A stretch of 64,000 nucleotides of DNA from CAVRCT01 sp963719645 (GCA_963719645.1 CAVRCT010000003.1:34926-98925); one strand, 5' to 3'; counted from the first letter of the stretch, positions 42,514-51,890 are shown. The notes: generated by a model from the sequence alone, not told the origin. Program-made: numbers and translations.

Positions 42514-42710
42514 AGATGTGTTTTCTATTTCATACCATTTGTGAAGTTAGTTTTATATTAGAGCAAAAACCTTAAGAAAATCTGAAATAATCGCTTTATT
42601 GTGGGCAAATAAATAGCGGCCAATAATGTTCTTACCGGTTGTGACTCTCCACCTTGGTATTTTTCTTTTTTTATCAATCAATTAGCAAAAATAGAGAAAA
42701 TAACTGACTG

Positions 42711-42742
42711 TTAATGTTCTATTAATCTTTCTCCTTTATAGT
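42711..42742 (+). promoter_or_regulatory. PmrA-like box and -10 upstream of the GTPase gene
   Basis: Two TTAAT half-sites at 42711-42715 and 42722-42726 are 11 bases apart (TTAA-N7-TTAA), like the PmrA recognition element of Legionella and Coxiella effector promoters. A TATAGT -10 box follows at 42737-42742, giving a start near 42749. The match is suggestive only, since TTAA is common in A+T-rich DNA. Confidence 0.4.
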
Positions 42743-42782
42743 GAATCGGTTTATCGAGTGGATGGTTTATAAGAGGAATGTC

Positions 42783-43985
42783 ATGAAATTATTAAAATGT
42801 GTATTAATTGGGGCATCAGGAGTCGGCAAAACAGCGTTTGTTGGTGCCGTTCGTGGCAAATTTGCTGAGGAATACAAACCAACAAATGACGCTGCATTCA
42901 GTCAATTTACATTTCATGACGAGAAAAATGAGCAAGTCACTCTGTCTATTTGGGATATACCGGGTCAAGAGGATAAAGATAGTCGCCTTCCGTTTTACTT
43001 AAGAGATAATGCTGTTCCTATTTTTGTGGTCGATTTAAGTCAATCTATAAAAAAAGGAAATCCTCAACGAGAGCGTTTAAGCGAATTATATCAGAGAGCC
43101 AATGAATGCTTTACCGATGGTCTAATGCCCTGTTTTCTCGTGGCGACTAAATCTGATAGTGAGTCCCGCCAAGTCACGAAACAAGATTTAGCTGAGTTAG
43201 CAAAGGAATTTGACGTTATCTCTTTTCCAAAAGGGAAGAAAGTTATTGAATTTTCGGCGAAAAAAGAAACTGCACAAGAACAAAAAACCGATGACATAGA
43301 AAATCCAGTGCAACACAGAGCGCAAGAGATATTTAAAACAATTTATTTTCAAATAGCACGTCAACCTTCCCACTCGCATTCCATTCAGGCGCAACGCATC
43401 AAGCCTGCTCTGATACCCAAAAAACCCTCCAACTATTTTTGGTTAAAGTGCCTGGGTGTTTCTCTGCTGGTTGGTGCACTTGTGACGCTGACCGTACTGT
43501 CGTTTGGTGCAACGGTTGGTGCAGGAATCGCGTTAACGTTTGCGAGTGCGGCTGCATCCTCTTCAGCGAGCGGAGGTTTTGTCACAGCAGGTGTGGTCAC
43601 TGTGTTTGGAGGTAGTAGTGGTGGAATGGCCTTTTTATTGGCTTTATTTTTTCACTTTAAAAAGAAACAAACAGACGTGGCGCCTCCGGCGAGCAACACT
43701 TGGATCAAAACAAAGCATGTGCAACCCAAGCAACCTGTTGGTACGTCTCGATCTCGAAGCAAAAGTAGTTATGCGTCATCATTGCGACCGATTCAAGAAG
43801 AAAACAGTAATAGTGAAAGTGTGCCTGAACTAAAACGAGGGCCTCAATCGGTTTATTGGAACGAGCAAGTTGAGTCTTCTTCATCGGTACGAACACCTAG
43901 TCAGAGACCTTCATCTGCTCCATCAACGGTTCTTGCGACGGATGAAAATTCTGCTAGATCGCACGTTCCTCAGCGTGCTCGGTAA
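42783..43985 (+). CDS. Ras/Rab-like small GTPase with C-terminal membrane hairpin
   Basis: About 400 residues from ATG 42783 (GAGG at 8 bases; the frame extends upstream to 42741). Residues 1-190 are a small GTPase: G1 GASGVGKT (10-17), switch I Thr region YKPTNDAAF, G3 WDIPGQE (57-63), G4 TKSD (122-125), G5 FSAKK. Residues 219-257 and 266-292 are hydrophobic, Ala/Gly/Ser-rich segments that could form a membrane hairpin. The tail (293-400) is basic and Ser-rich. The DIPGQE form is eukaryotic-like. It is probably a secreted effector acting on host membranes. Confidence 0.8.
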   Translation: MKLLKCVLIGASGVGKTAFVGAVRGKFAEEYKPTNDAAFSQFTFHDEKNEQVTLSIWDIPGQEDKDSRLPFYLRDNAVPIFVVDLSQSIKKGNPQRERLSELYQRANECFTDGLMPCFLVATKSDSESRQVTKQDLAELAKEFDVISFPKGKKVIEFSAKKETAQEQKTDDIENPVQHRAQEIFKTIYFQIARQPSHSHSIQAQRIKPALIPKKPSNYFWLKCLGVSLLVGALVTLTVLSFGATVGAGIALTFASAAASSSASGGFVTAGVVTVFGGSSGGMAFLLALFFHFKKKQTDVAPPASNTWIKTKHVQPKQPVGTSRSRSKSSYASSLRPIQEENSNSESVPELKRGPQSVYWNEQVESSSSVRTPSQRPSSAPSTVLATDENSARSHVPQRAR

Positions 43986-44030
43986 CAATGCTAAAGAATA
44001 ATCAACAAGAAAAGTTTTTGTCGTGGCTCC

Positions 44031-47000
44031 CTAATCCTCAGGCAATGAAATCAAAGTCGCATTGCCCCCTGCTGCTGTTGTGTTAATTGAAATAGAACGT
44101 TCAACACACAACCGTGGCAGATAATGTGGGCCGCCTGCTTTAGGGCCCGTACCGGAAAGACGTTCGCCGCCAAATGGTTGGACGCCTACCACCGCACCGA
44201 CCATGTTGCGATTCACATACACATTGCCAACCGGCATGCGTTTTTGAATATGCTGCACAGTCGCATCGATGCGGCTATGAATACCTAACGTTAAACCATA
44301 ACCCGTCTGAATAATTTGATCTAAGACCTTATCTAAGTCTTTTGCTGAGTAACGAATAACATGCAAAATAGGCCCAAACACTTCGCGCTTCAATAAATCC
44401 AGTGATTTTAATTCAAATGCACACGGTGCAAAGTAATGACCTTTCGGTAAGTTATGCGGCATCGGTACTTGATAGAGCAGAGTGGCATTTGCTTGCAAAT
44501 AAGCGACGTGATTTTGCAGCATGGTTAATGCTTCTTGATCAATGACAGGACCCACATCGGTACTTAATAATTCCGGTGCGCCAATGGTTAATTCAGTCAT
44601 TGCGCCTTTTAACATTTCTAAAATGCGCGGTGCAATATCTTCTTGCAAAAATAAAACCCGTAAAGCGGAACAACGTTGGCCTGCACTATTGAATGCAGAG
44701 GTAATGACGTCGGTGACCACTTGCTCTGGCAACGCGGAAGAATCGACAATCATAGCATTTTGACCGCCCGTTTCGGCAACCAATGGAACAATTGCGCCAT
44801 CGCGTTTAGCCAATGTTTGCTGAATTAATTTGGCAGTTTCAGTAGACCCTGTAAACAAGATACCCGCAGTGCGTAAATCAGCGACTAATTTCGCGCCGAC
44901 AATTTCACCGCGACCCGGCATTAAATGCAATGCATCGGTTGGAATCCCCGCTGCATGAAGTAAGCGGACGGCTTCAGCGGCTATTAAAGGTGTTTGTTCA
45001 GCGGGTTTAGCAATGACGGTGTTGCCAGCGACTAATGCCGCAACCACTTGACCGATAAAAATCGCTAGCGGAAAATTCCACGGACTAATACAAACAATGA
45101 CGCCTCTGGGATGTAATGATAATTGATTGAATTCACCGGTCGGCCCTGGCAATTTTTCAGGTACTAAATCGGTGCGTGCGCGTGCTGCATAATAACGACA
45201 AAAGTCGATGGCTTCTCTTACTTCAGACACGCAATCATTAATGTGTTTGCCACCTTCTCGACTTAAGAGTGTCATTAATTGCGGCGTGTGTTTTTCAAAT
45301 AAATCAGCGGCGCGTGAAAGACAATCTGCGCGTTGATTGACATCTGTTGTTCCCCAAGTCGTATTGGCCAGTGTTGCAGCCGCTAAGGCTTTTTCCACAT
45401 CCTCTTGGGTTGCTTCGTAAACATAACCCACGACGTGTTCGTTTCGACTGGGAGAGACAATCGTTTGTTTGCTCGTGGAAGAGTGCATTTTGCCTGAAAT
45501 CAAAGGACCTGCTTGCCAAGTTTGGCTATCTGCTTTTTCCATTTCCGCTTTCAAGTGTTCGAGTGTTTGCATATTGGTTAAATCAACTCCTGATGAATTT
45601 AATCGTTCATGACCATAAAGATGTTTAGGCAGTGGAATGTGGGGATGAGGTTTGTGCGCGAGTGCTGCAATGCGCGCCACCGGATCTGCAATAATTTTTT
45701 CGATGGGGGTGTCTTCATCGGCTAACCGATTAATGAAAGACGTATTCGCACCATTTTCTAATAAGCGGCGAACTAAATAACCTAATAAATCTTTGTGGGT
45801 TCCGACCGGTGCGTAAATTCGGCAGGGCACATCAAAGGCATTTTTATCGACGATTTGATCGTAAAGCGTTTGTCCCATGCCGTGCAAACATTGAAATTCA
45901 AAATCTTTTCGGCCTTGGGCTAATTCTAAAATGGCGGCGGCAGAATACGCATTGTGCGTGCCAAATTGCGGATAAAAACAATCAGGCTGTGCTAATAATT
46001 TTTTTGCACACGCTAAGAAAGAGACGTCGGTTGAATTTTTTCGTGTGAAGACGGGATAGCTTTCTAGTCCAAGCACTTGGCTTAATTTAATTTCTGCATC
46101 CCAATAAGCGCCTTTAATTAATCGCACCATGAGGCGACGTTGTTGGCGTTTCGATAAATCGGCTAACCAATCAATGACAAATGGCGCACGTTTTTGGTAA
46201 GACTGCACGGCTAAACCAAAACCTTCCCAGCCGTTGAGAGAAGGATCGCTAAATACTTTTTCAATGATTTCCAGTGACAATTCTAAGCGTTCTGCTTCTT
46301 CCGCATCGACGGTTAAACCAATGTTGTAGGTTTTGGCAAGTTGAGCCAGTGTTAATAAACGAGGGGTTAACTCGTTTAAGACGCGTTCGCGTTTCGCCAC
46401 TTCATAACGTGGGTGCAAGGCGGATAATTTGATCGAAATACCAGGGTTCGTTATCGGATTACCCTGTTGAATGGATTGACCAATGGCCGTGATCGCAGTT
46501 TGATAAGAGGCAAAATAAAGGTTGGCATCCTCTTTGGTTTTTGCCGATTCGCCAAGCATGTCATACGAATAACGGTAGCCGAGTGCTTCAGATTTTTTCG
46601 CGCGGCGAATGGCGGTATCGATGGTTGTGCCCATGACAAATTGTTTGCCGATTAATTTCATCGCTTGCAAAATAAACGGTCGAATAAAAAAACTGCTGGA
46701 TTCATTTAATAATTTGGTCATCGATTTTTTATGATCGCGTAAGGGGCCAAATAGTTTGCTGGTTAATAACAGTGAAGTGGTTGCACCATTTACAAAGAGA
46801 GAATTGTGTCGACTAAAATGTTTTTGCCAATTGGCGGTGGAAATTTTATCGCTGATTAAGCGATTCATCGTCGCGCGGTCAGGGATGCGCAATAAGGCTT
46901 CGGCTAAGCACATTAATGCAATGCCTTCTTCGCTGGATAAATCATATTCCCGTAACAAGGCATCCATGCCGCCTTCATTTTTTCGGCGTTTTCGTGTGCC

Positions 47001-47165
47001 TGCAACTAATTGGGCGGCGGTCTGCTGAATCCGATTTAACGTGTCCGGATGAAACGTTGCAGCAGGCAATAAATCGGCAAGACAGGCTGTCTCATCTCGT
47101 CGATAAGCTCCCGACATGGCAATTTGTAAAGGGGTTAGTTTGGGTATCGGGTTTGCAAAAATCAT
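44031..47165 (-). CDS. putA: Bifunctional proline dehydrogenase/P5C dehydrogenase
   Basis: 1044 residues. The N-terminal FAD-binding proline dehydrogenase domain (about 80-480) has VRLIKGAYWDAEIK and the GTHNAYSAAAILELA motif. The C-terminal NAD-dependent aldehyde dehydrogenase domain (about 550-1020) has SPWNFPLAIFIGQ, FTGSTETAKLI, GGQNAMIVD and the active-site Cys in NSAGQRCSALRVL. Together they turn proline into glutamate. The N-terminal ribbon-helix-helix repressor domain of E. coli PutA (1320 aa) is absent. It is divergent from rnt. Confidence 0.96.
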   Translation of the reverse strand: MIFANPIPKLTPLQIAMSGAYRRDETACLADLLPAATFHPDTLNRIQQTAAQLVAGTRKRRKNEGGMDALLREYDLSSEEGIALMCLAEALLRIPDRATMNRLISDKISTANWQKHFSRHNSLFVNGATTSLLLTSKLFGPLRDHKKSMTKLLNESSSFFIRPFILQAMKLIGKQFVMGTTIDTAIRRAKKSEALGYRYSYDMLGESAKTKEDANLYFASYQTAITAIGQSIQQGNPITNPGISIKLSALHPRYEVAKRERVLNELTPRLLTLAQLAKTYNIGLTVDAEEAERLELSLEIIEKVFSDPSLNGWEGFGLAVQSYQKRAPFVIDWLADLSKRQQRRLMVRLIKGAYWDAEIKLSQVLGLESYPVFTRKNSTDVSFLACAKKLLAQPDCFYPQFGTHNAYSAAAILELAQGRKDFEFQCLHGMGQTLYDQIVDKNAFDVPCRIYAPVGTHKDLLGYLVRRLLENGANTSFINRLADEDTPIEKIIADPVARIAALAHKPHPHIPLPKHLYGHERLNSSGVDLTNMQTLEHLKAEMEKADSQTWQAGPLISGKMHSSTSKQTIVSPSRNEHVVGYVYEATQEDVEKALAAATLANTTWGTTDVNQRADCLSRAADLFEKHTPQLMTLLSREGGKHINDCVSEVREAIDFCRYYAARARTDLVPEKLPGPTGEFNQLSLHPRGVIVCISPWNFPLAIFIGQVVAALVAGNTVIAKPAEQTPLIAAEAVRLLHAAGIPTDALHLMPGRGEIVGAKLVADLRTAGILFTGSTETAKLIQQTLAKRDGAIVPLVAETGGQNAMIVDSSALPEQVVTDVITSAFNSAGQRCSALRVLFLQEDIAPRILEMLKGAMTELTIGAPELLSTDVGPVIDQEALTMLQNHVAYLQANATLLYQVPMPHNLPKGHYFAPCAFELKSLDLLKREVFGPILHVIRYSAKDLDKVLDQIIQTGYGLTLGIHSRIDATVQHIQKRMPVGNVYVNRNMVGAVVGVQPFGGERLSGTGPKAGGPHYLPRLCVERSISINTTAAGGNATLISLPED

Positions 47166-47248
47166 GTTTTATTCTTCCACTCGGTGAGGTTATGTTATCC
47201 TACCTGCCTAAAAATCGATTCGCTTTAATACTAGAGAGGATTATACGT

Positions 47249-47854
47249 TTGTCGCTGAAACAAAAAAAGTTAAACCTATCAAATCGATTTCGCGGTCTCT
47301 TGCCCGTGGTCGTTGATGTGGAAACCACAGGCTTAAATCCTCAAACGGATGGATTGCTGGAGCTCGCGGCTGTCACGATTGCAATGGATCCGCAGGGCAG
47401 GCTGTCTCCAAGCCAGACCTATTTTTATTCGATCGAACCTTTTCAAGGGGCAAATATCGATCATAAGTCATTGGAGATTACGAAAATAAATCCTCAGGAT
47501 CCTCTGCGTTATGCCATACCCGAATTACAAGCCTTGCATTTTTTATTTGCAGAGTTACAAGTCGCCATTCGTAAAGCTCAAACCCATCGTGCGGTATTAG
47601 TGGGTCATAATGCTTGGTTCGATCTAGCGTTTCTGCAAGCAGCGGCTAAGCGGTGTGGATTTAAGGAAACGCCATTTCATTCATTCACCAGTTTCGATAC
47701 GGCAACACTTGCGGGTGTTGCGCTGGGTGAAACGGTGTTGGCGAAAGCATTGCGAGCCGCCAGGATTTCATTTGATGTGAATCAAGCGCATTCTGCAATT
47801 TATGATGCAGAAAAAACAGCAGAATTATTTTGCTATATCGTTAATCAATTTTAA
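47249..47854 (+). CDS. rnt: Ribonuclease T
   Basis: 201 residues if translation starts at TTG 47249, 9 bases after an AGAGG sequence; the open frame continues upstream into putA antisense sequence, which is not real coding. DEDD exonuclease: LPVVVDVETTGLNPQ (Asp-Glu), GHNAWFDLAFL, and NQAHSAIYDAEKTAELF (HxxxxD). The TFYYSIEPF-like and FRGLLPVVVDVE patterns match RNase T, which trims tRNA 3' ends and 23S/5S rRNA. A terminator follows the stop. Confidence 0.92.
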   Translation: MSLKQKKLNLSNRFRGLLPVVVDVETTGLNPQTDGLLELAAVTIAMDPQGRLSPSQTYFYSIEPFQGANIDHKSLEITKINPQDPLRYAIPELQALHFLFAELQVAIRKAQTHRAVLVGHNAWFDLAFLQAAAKRCGFKETPFHSFTSFDTATLAGVALGETVLAKALRAARISFDVNQAHSAIYDAEKTAELFCYIVNQF

Positions 47855-47868
47855 AAAATAACAGGCAA

Positions 47869-47895
47869 AAAAAAGCCCGCTTTCGCGGGCTTTTT
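47869..47895. terminator. Bidirectional intrinsic terminator between rnt and the porin
   Basis: AAAAAAGCCCGC (47869-47880), loop TTTC, GCGGGC (47885-47890), TTTTT (47891-47895). A-runs and T-runs on opposite sides let it serve both convergent genes. Confidence 0.9.
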
Positions 47896-47908
47896 ACGAT
47901 GGTTTTTA

Positions 47909-49225
47909 TTAACCAAATTTAACAGCTGCGCGTACTGCAACGGTGTTGCTGTTGTTGCCTGTGCCGCCTTGACCAACGCTGTAATCATGATCATGAGCTA
48001 ATTCAAGACCCAAGTTGGTGTTTTTCCAAACATCAACATTGTAACCCGCTAACCAACGGTTTTTTGGCAATTCAATGTATACTGCATCACCCGTTGCTTG
48101 GTAACCCACGTAAACATTTTGGTTTTTGCTCCAAGCATTGAAGTTGAAAGCAGCTTGTAAATTGCTAGCCCATGGCTTAGCACCGCTACCAGAACCTAAA
48201 TGACTCAGCAAGTTAGTGGTGGTGAAGTCTTGGAGAGCTGTTACATAACGAGCCAAGAGAGAGAATGGTCCGCTATTCAAGTCACCATAAATTGCTAATG
48301 CACTTACGCGATTATAGTAAGTACCGGTATTGTTGGTGCCAAATTCAAATTGAGACAGTGCTTGTGCAACATCGTTCACGCCTGTGAAGTTGTACAAGTA
48401 ACCAGCGCCGACGTCAAAACCCAATGAATCGCTTGGGTGATCGTAACCTAAACTAGCACCCCAGTTTGTTTTGCTGTGGCCTTGTGTAGTTGTAGGAGCA
48501 GCTGTGTAGCTATCCTTCAATGGGTTGTCAAATGCAAATAACGAACCGTTGAAGCCCATTCGGGTGATGAAGCCAACTTCAGCACTGGTCGCCAATGTTT
48601 CAGACAACACTTGATCTGTTGAACGAGTGATTGGATGAATGTTGTAACGGCCGAAATTTTGGAATTGTTTACCCAATTGAACATAGAATGGCATTTGATC
48701 AAAGTTAGCAAAACGCATGAAGCCTTGTTCCAACGTTAATGTATGGGTTGGATAGACGTTGCTATATTGACCTGGTTTTGTGAATGCAGAACCTGCGCCG
48801 TTGTCGCTAACGTCGTTATAACTCATGCTAGCAAATGCTTTGGTCCATTCATTGACATTACCGTAAATGTTAAGGTATGCATCGTTCAAAGATAATCTTT
48901 GGTTGTTTTCACCTTGATATCCAACAGAGCGGTTGCCCCAATGTGAATCAAAGTTGATGCCGCCTGCGAAGGAAATTAATTTATTGCAATCTTCAGATGG
49001 TTTTGCACGACCGATGTTGTGATGCATTTCATCTAATGTTGCAATGTATGGATCCATTAATGGACATGCTTCAACAACGGGAGCGGGTAACGCACCTTTG
49101 TAGTCGCCTTTGTATTCAACTTGTTTCATGTGGTGTTTATGATGTTTGCCGTGAGCAGCTGCTAAACCTGGGATGGTTAGCAAACCTAACACGATCATTG
49201 ATGCACCAACGATTTTTAGTTTCAT
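47909..49225 (-). CDS. LbtU-family siderophore porin
   Basis: 438 residues with a signal peptide (VLGLLTIPGLAAAHG) and a His-rich start (HGKHHKHHMK). The rest is a beta-barrel with alternating aromatic residues, and the C-terminal strand AVRAAVKFG fits outer-membrane insertion. The FAGGINFDSHWGNRSVGYQ and LSLNDAYLNIYGNVNEW stretches match LbtU-type proteins, which import the siderophore legiobactin in Legionella. The substrate here is inferred from family only. A good AAGGAG site precedes the ATG. Confidence 0.8.
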   Translation of the reverse strand: MKLKIVGASMIVLGLLTIPGLAAAHGKHHKHHMKQVEYKGDYKGALPAPVVEACPLMDPYIATLDEMHHNIGRAKPSEDCNKLISFAGGINFDSHWGNRSVGYQGENNQRLSLNDAYLNIYGNVNEWTKAFASMSYNDVSDNGAGSAFTKPGQYSNVYPTHTLTLEQGFMRFANFDQMPFYVQLGKQFQNFGRYNIHPITRSTDQVLSETLATSAEVGFITRMGFNGSLFAFDNPLKDSYTAAPTTTQGHSKTNWGASLGYDHPSDSLGFDVGAGYLYNFTGVNDVAQALSQFEFGTNNTGTYYNRVSALAIYGDLNSGPFSLLARYVTALQDFTTTNLLSHLGSGSGAKPWASNLQAAFNFNAWSKNQNVYVGYQATGDAVYIELPKNRWLAGYNVDVWKNTNLGLELAHDHDYSVGQGGTGNNSNTVAVRAAVKFG

Positions 49226-49275
49226 GCTTGTGTATCTCCTTGATATATTGATTTGATCCGGACGGTTTCAAAAAC

Positions 49276-49304
49276 TACATACAAATATTCATTATTGCAA
49301 GCAA
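49276..49304 (-). promoter_or_regulatory. Promoter of the LbtU-like porin
   Basis: On the minus strand TTGCTT (49304-49299), a 17-base spacer and TATGTA (49281-49276) form a sigma-70-like promoter. The start would be near 49268, giving an approximately 45-base leader before the ATG. Confidence 0.5.
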
Positions 49305-49502
49305 AAAATAAACTAAAGATGAACTTAATGTTCAATTCAATCTATTTGCTTACAAATTTTAACCAGATCATAAAAAAATGGGTAGCTTTTGCAATTTGCA
49401 TTTCACAACAAAAAAGTTGTGCTAACCATTTTGTGCACGCAATTCTAATGAAAGAGCGATGGAAGTTAAAGGAAAATCTCGAAATTTTTTTTTTTAAAAA
49501 AA

Positions 49503-49535
49503 TAATAAAAAAAACCCGCGATAGGTCGCGGGTTT
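49503..49535 (-). terminator. Intrinsic terminator of the peroxiredoxin gene
   Basis: AAACCCGCGA (49512-49521), loop TAGG, TCGCGGGTTT (49526-49535). On the minus strand the hairpin is followed by a run of T residues (complement of 49503-49514). Confidence 0.85.
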
Positions 49536-49604
49536 CGAGCAGAAAGAAAAATAAAAATTTTCTCGCCACTGGACGCGTGCAAACTGCAGCGTGGTATAAA
49601 TTTC

Positions 49605-50210
49605 TTACAGCGCTTCCGCTTTGTTAGCTAGAAAAGTTGCAATGCCTTCTGCGGTGGGTTTAATACCAGCTTCCCCTTTTGTCCAGCCTGCTTGACACAC
49701 TTCACCATGCTTTTCGTGAAATTGTAATGCATCGACTAAGCGCAATAATTCGTCCATGTTACGACCCAACGGTAAATCATTCACGATTTGTGAACGCACA
49801 TTACCTTGTTTGTCAATTAAGAATGCGCCACGTAATGCAACATGTGCAGTAGGATGTTCGACACCATAGGCTTGACAAATTTGATGGTTCACGTCAGCAA
49901 CGAGCGGATATTGGACAGGACCAATTCCACCTTCGTTCAATGGGGTCTTGCGCCATGCGCTGTGAGTGAATTGAGAATCAATTGAAACGCCAATCACCAG
50001 GGTGTTACGTTGTTTGAATTCATCGATGCGTTTATTTAAGGCAATTAATTCCGATGGACAGACAAAGGTAAAGTCTAACGGATAGAAAAATACGATTGCG
50101 TATTTACCTTTCATCTCATCGCTTAATTTAAAGGTGCTGTTAATTTCGCCATTGGCCATAACGGCAGCGGCGGTAAAATCGGGGGCTTTTCTACCTACGA
50201 GGATGCTCAT
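49605..50210 (-). CDS. 2-Cys peroxiredoxin (AhpC/Prx1 type)
   Basis: 201 residues. The peroxidatic Cys51 lies in FTFVCPSELIAL and the resolving Cys172 in GEVCQAGW. SIDSQFTHSAW and PLVADVNHQICQAYGV are standard. It reduces H2O2 and organic peroxides, with thioredoxin or AhpF as reductant. A strong terminator follows. Such proteins help intracellular bacteria to resist oxidative stress. Confidence 0.95.
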   Translation of the reverse strand: MSILVGRKAPDFTAAAVMANGEINSTFKLSDEMKGKYAIVFFYPLDFTFVCPSELIALNKRIDEFKQRNTLVIGVSIDSQFTHSAWRKTPLNEGGIGPVQYPLVADVNHQICQAYGVEHPTAHVALRGAFLIDKQGNVRSQIVNDLPLGRNMDELLRLVDALQFHEKHGEVCQAGWTKGEAGIKPTAEGIATFLANKAEAL

Positions 50211-50350
50211 TCTATTCTTTCTCCAGTCAATTTATTCGATTTAGGATTATATACGGATTAGGCAAAAAAGAAATGACGCAACGATTAATATATAGTCAGC
50301 CCCCCCTTAATTGAGGTATTATGCACACCTTCTATAGAGGTGTGTTTGAA

Positions 50351-50713
50351 ATGATATTTTTCTTAATTATAGTAGGCGTCATGTTAAATACAGTGGCGCA
50401 ATTATTATTAAAATCCGGCATGAGTCAAATCGGCCATTTTGAATTTAACATGGCGAATATCGTGCCCATTGGCATGAAGGTCGCGTTGAATGTACCGATC
50501 ATGTCTGGTTTATGTACCTACGTGATGAGCGTGGCCGTTTGGTTATTGGTGTTATCGCGTGTGCAAGTCAGTTATGCCTATCCCATGTTAAGCATTGGTT
50601 ATGTGGTCAACGCAGTGGCAGCTTATTACTTGTTTGGTGAATCGATGTCTGTTATGCGGATGTCCGGTATTTTTATTATTATTGCTGGCGTTTATGTGAT
50701 TTCACGCAGTTAA
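50351..50713 (+). CDS. SMR/EamA-type small membrane transporter
   Basis: About 120 residues from ATG 50351, after AGAGGTG; the frame extends to ATG 50321. It has four membrane segments (IFFLIIVGVMLNTVAQLLL, PIMSGLCTYVMSVAVWLLVL, SYAYPMLSIGYVVNAVAAYY, MSGIFIIIAGVYVIS), like one half of the ArnE/ArnF undecaprenyl-phosphate-L-Ara4N flippase or a small multidrug transporter. The next gene is an ArnA-like decarboxylase, which favours the flippase interpretation. Confidence 0.8.
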   Translation: MIFFLIIVGVMLNTVAQLLLKSGMSQIGHFEFNMANIVPIGMKVALNVPIMSGLCTYVMSVAVWLLVLSRVQVSYAYPMLSIGYVVNAVAAYYLFGESMSVMRMSGIFIIIAGVYVISRS

Positions 50714-50743
50714 ACGCTGAATTTTAAAAGTGGAGCGATGTGA

Positions 50744-51757
50744 ATGAATGTTTTAATTTTAGGTGCGAATGGTTTTATTGGTAATAATTTAAGTGAAGGC
50801 ATTTTAGCGAATAAACCCGATTGGCATATTTATGCGATGGATTTGGCACAAGATAAATTAGAAAATTGTTTGGGTCAGAAAAATTTTCATTTTTTTAACG
50901 GCGATATGACCAAACAAAAAGAGTGGGTGGTTGAGCATGTTAAAAAATGTGATGTTGTGATGCCATTAGTCGCCATTGCCACACCGGCTGTTTATGTGCA
51001 AGAACCGTTGCGTGTATTTGAATTAGATTTTGAAGCGAATTTAGAAGTGATTCGATTATGTGTGCAACATAAAAAACGGATTATTTTTCCTTCTACCTCA
51101 GAAGTCTATGGCATGTGTCCAGATCCTGCCTTTGATGAAGAAAGCAGTAATTTAGTGACGGGGCCTATCCACAAAGAGCGTTGGATTTATTCTACCTCCA
51201 AGCAATTATTAGATCGGGTGATTTATGCGTATGGCAAACATCATGGTTTAGCTTATACCTTATTTAGACCGTTTAATTGGTTTGGACCTAAGTTAGATAA
51301 TATTTTTAATCCAAAGCCCGGTGGTTCGCGTGTGTTGACTCAGTTTATCGGTAATATTTTACGGGGTGAAAATATTATGCTGGTGGATGGCGGTGCGCAA
51401 CAGCGCTGCTTTATGTATATTGATGATGGTGTGGATGCACTGATTAGCATGATTGAAAATAAAAACAGTGTGGCGCATAACCAAATTTTTAATATTGGCA
51501 ATCCAGCGGAAAATATTTCAATTCGTGAATTAGCCGAAATGTTGATTGCGAACATTAAGCAATATCCAAAGTATGCAGAAGTTGCAGGCAAGACACAATT
51601 AGTCGATGTCTCTGCGGAAAAATATTATGGCAAAGGTTACCAAGATGTTTCGTTGCGAGTGCCTGCGATTGATCGAGCCGCTCAGCAGTTAGGTTGGCAG
51701 CCGCAGGTGGATTTTGCGACCGGGTTGAAGAAGACGTTGGATTTTTATTTGGCTTAG
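50744..51757 (+). CDS. UDP-glucuronate decarboxylase (ArnA C-terminal type)
   Basis: 337 residues of the NAD-dependent epimerase family. It starts with the glycine-rich GANGFIGNN and has the YSTSKQLLDRVIYAYG catalytic YxxxK (Tyr and Lys in YSTSK). FPSTSEVYGMC, YTLFRPFNWFGPKLDN and GGAQQRCFMYIDDGVDAL match the ArnA decarboxylase domain, sometimes named UDP-4-keto-pentose/UDP-xylose synthase. The N-terminal formyltransferase domain of E. coli ArnA is absent. It sits 30 bases after an SMR-type gene; together with the ArnT-like protein this suggests a lipid A sugar pathway. Confidence 0.9.
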   Translation: MNVLILGANGFIGNNLSEGILANKPDWHIYAMDLAQDKLENCLGQKNFHFFNGDMTKQKEWVVEHVKKCDVVMPLVAIATPAVYVQEPLRVFELDFEANLEVIRLCVQHKKRIIFPSTSEVYGMCPDPAFDEESSNLVTGPIHKERWIYSTSKQLLDRVIYAYGKHHGLAYTLFRPFNWFGPKLDNIFNPKPGGSRVLTQFIGNILRGENIMLVDGGAQQRCFMYIDDGVDALISMIENKNSVAHNQIFNIGNPAENISIRELAEMLIANIKQYPKYAEVAGKTQLVDVSAEKYYGKGYQDVSLRVPAIDRAAQQLGWQPQVDFATGLKKTLDFYLA

Positions 51758-51803
51758 TGCAGTAGCGCAATCCGAGCTGCGCTCAATTCGAACGGCGTCT
51801 AAT

Positions 51804-51890
51804 CTGAGCCGCGACCGTCAGGGAGCGTCACGGAATCCGCGTTAATTTTAATCGCCGATTCTGTGACGCTCCCTGACGGTCGCGGCTCAG
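51804..51890. repeat. Palindromic hairpin element
   Basis: CTGAGCCGCGACCGTCAGGG and the following AGCGTCAC are mirrored by GTGACGCTCCCTGACGGTCG and CGGCTCAG, with a 20-30 base centre. It is a short MITE-like inverted repeat, about 87 bases, between convergent genes. No other copy is seen in the window. Confidence 0.75.

Noticed and set aside
42514..42600. PmrA box upstream of the lipase-motif gene
   Set aside because: CTTAAGG and CTAATAT on the minus strand are not spaced as tandem TTAA-N7-TTAA half-sites.
46916..47248. N-terminal extension of the RNase T reading frame overlapping putA on the opposite strand
   Set aside because: The extension is antisense to putA, has no family similarity, and a TTG with a ribosome-binding sequence at 47249 gives the normal RNase T length.
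49282..49304. Fur box upstream of the LbtU-like porin
   Set aside because: AATAATGAATATT resembles part of the Fur consensus, but the match is partial and the region is A+T-rich.
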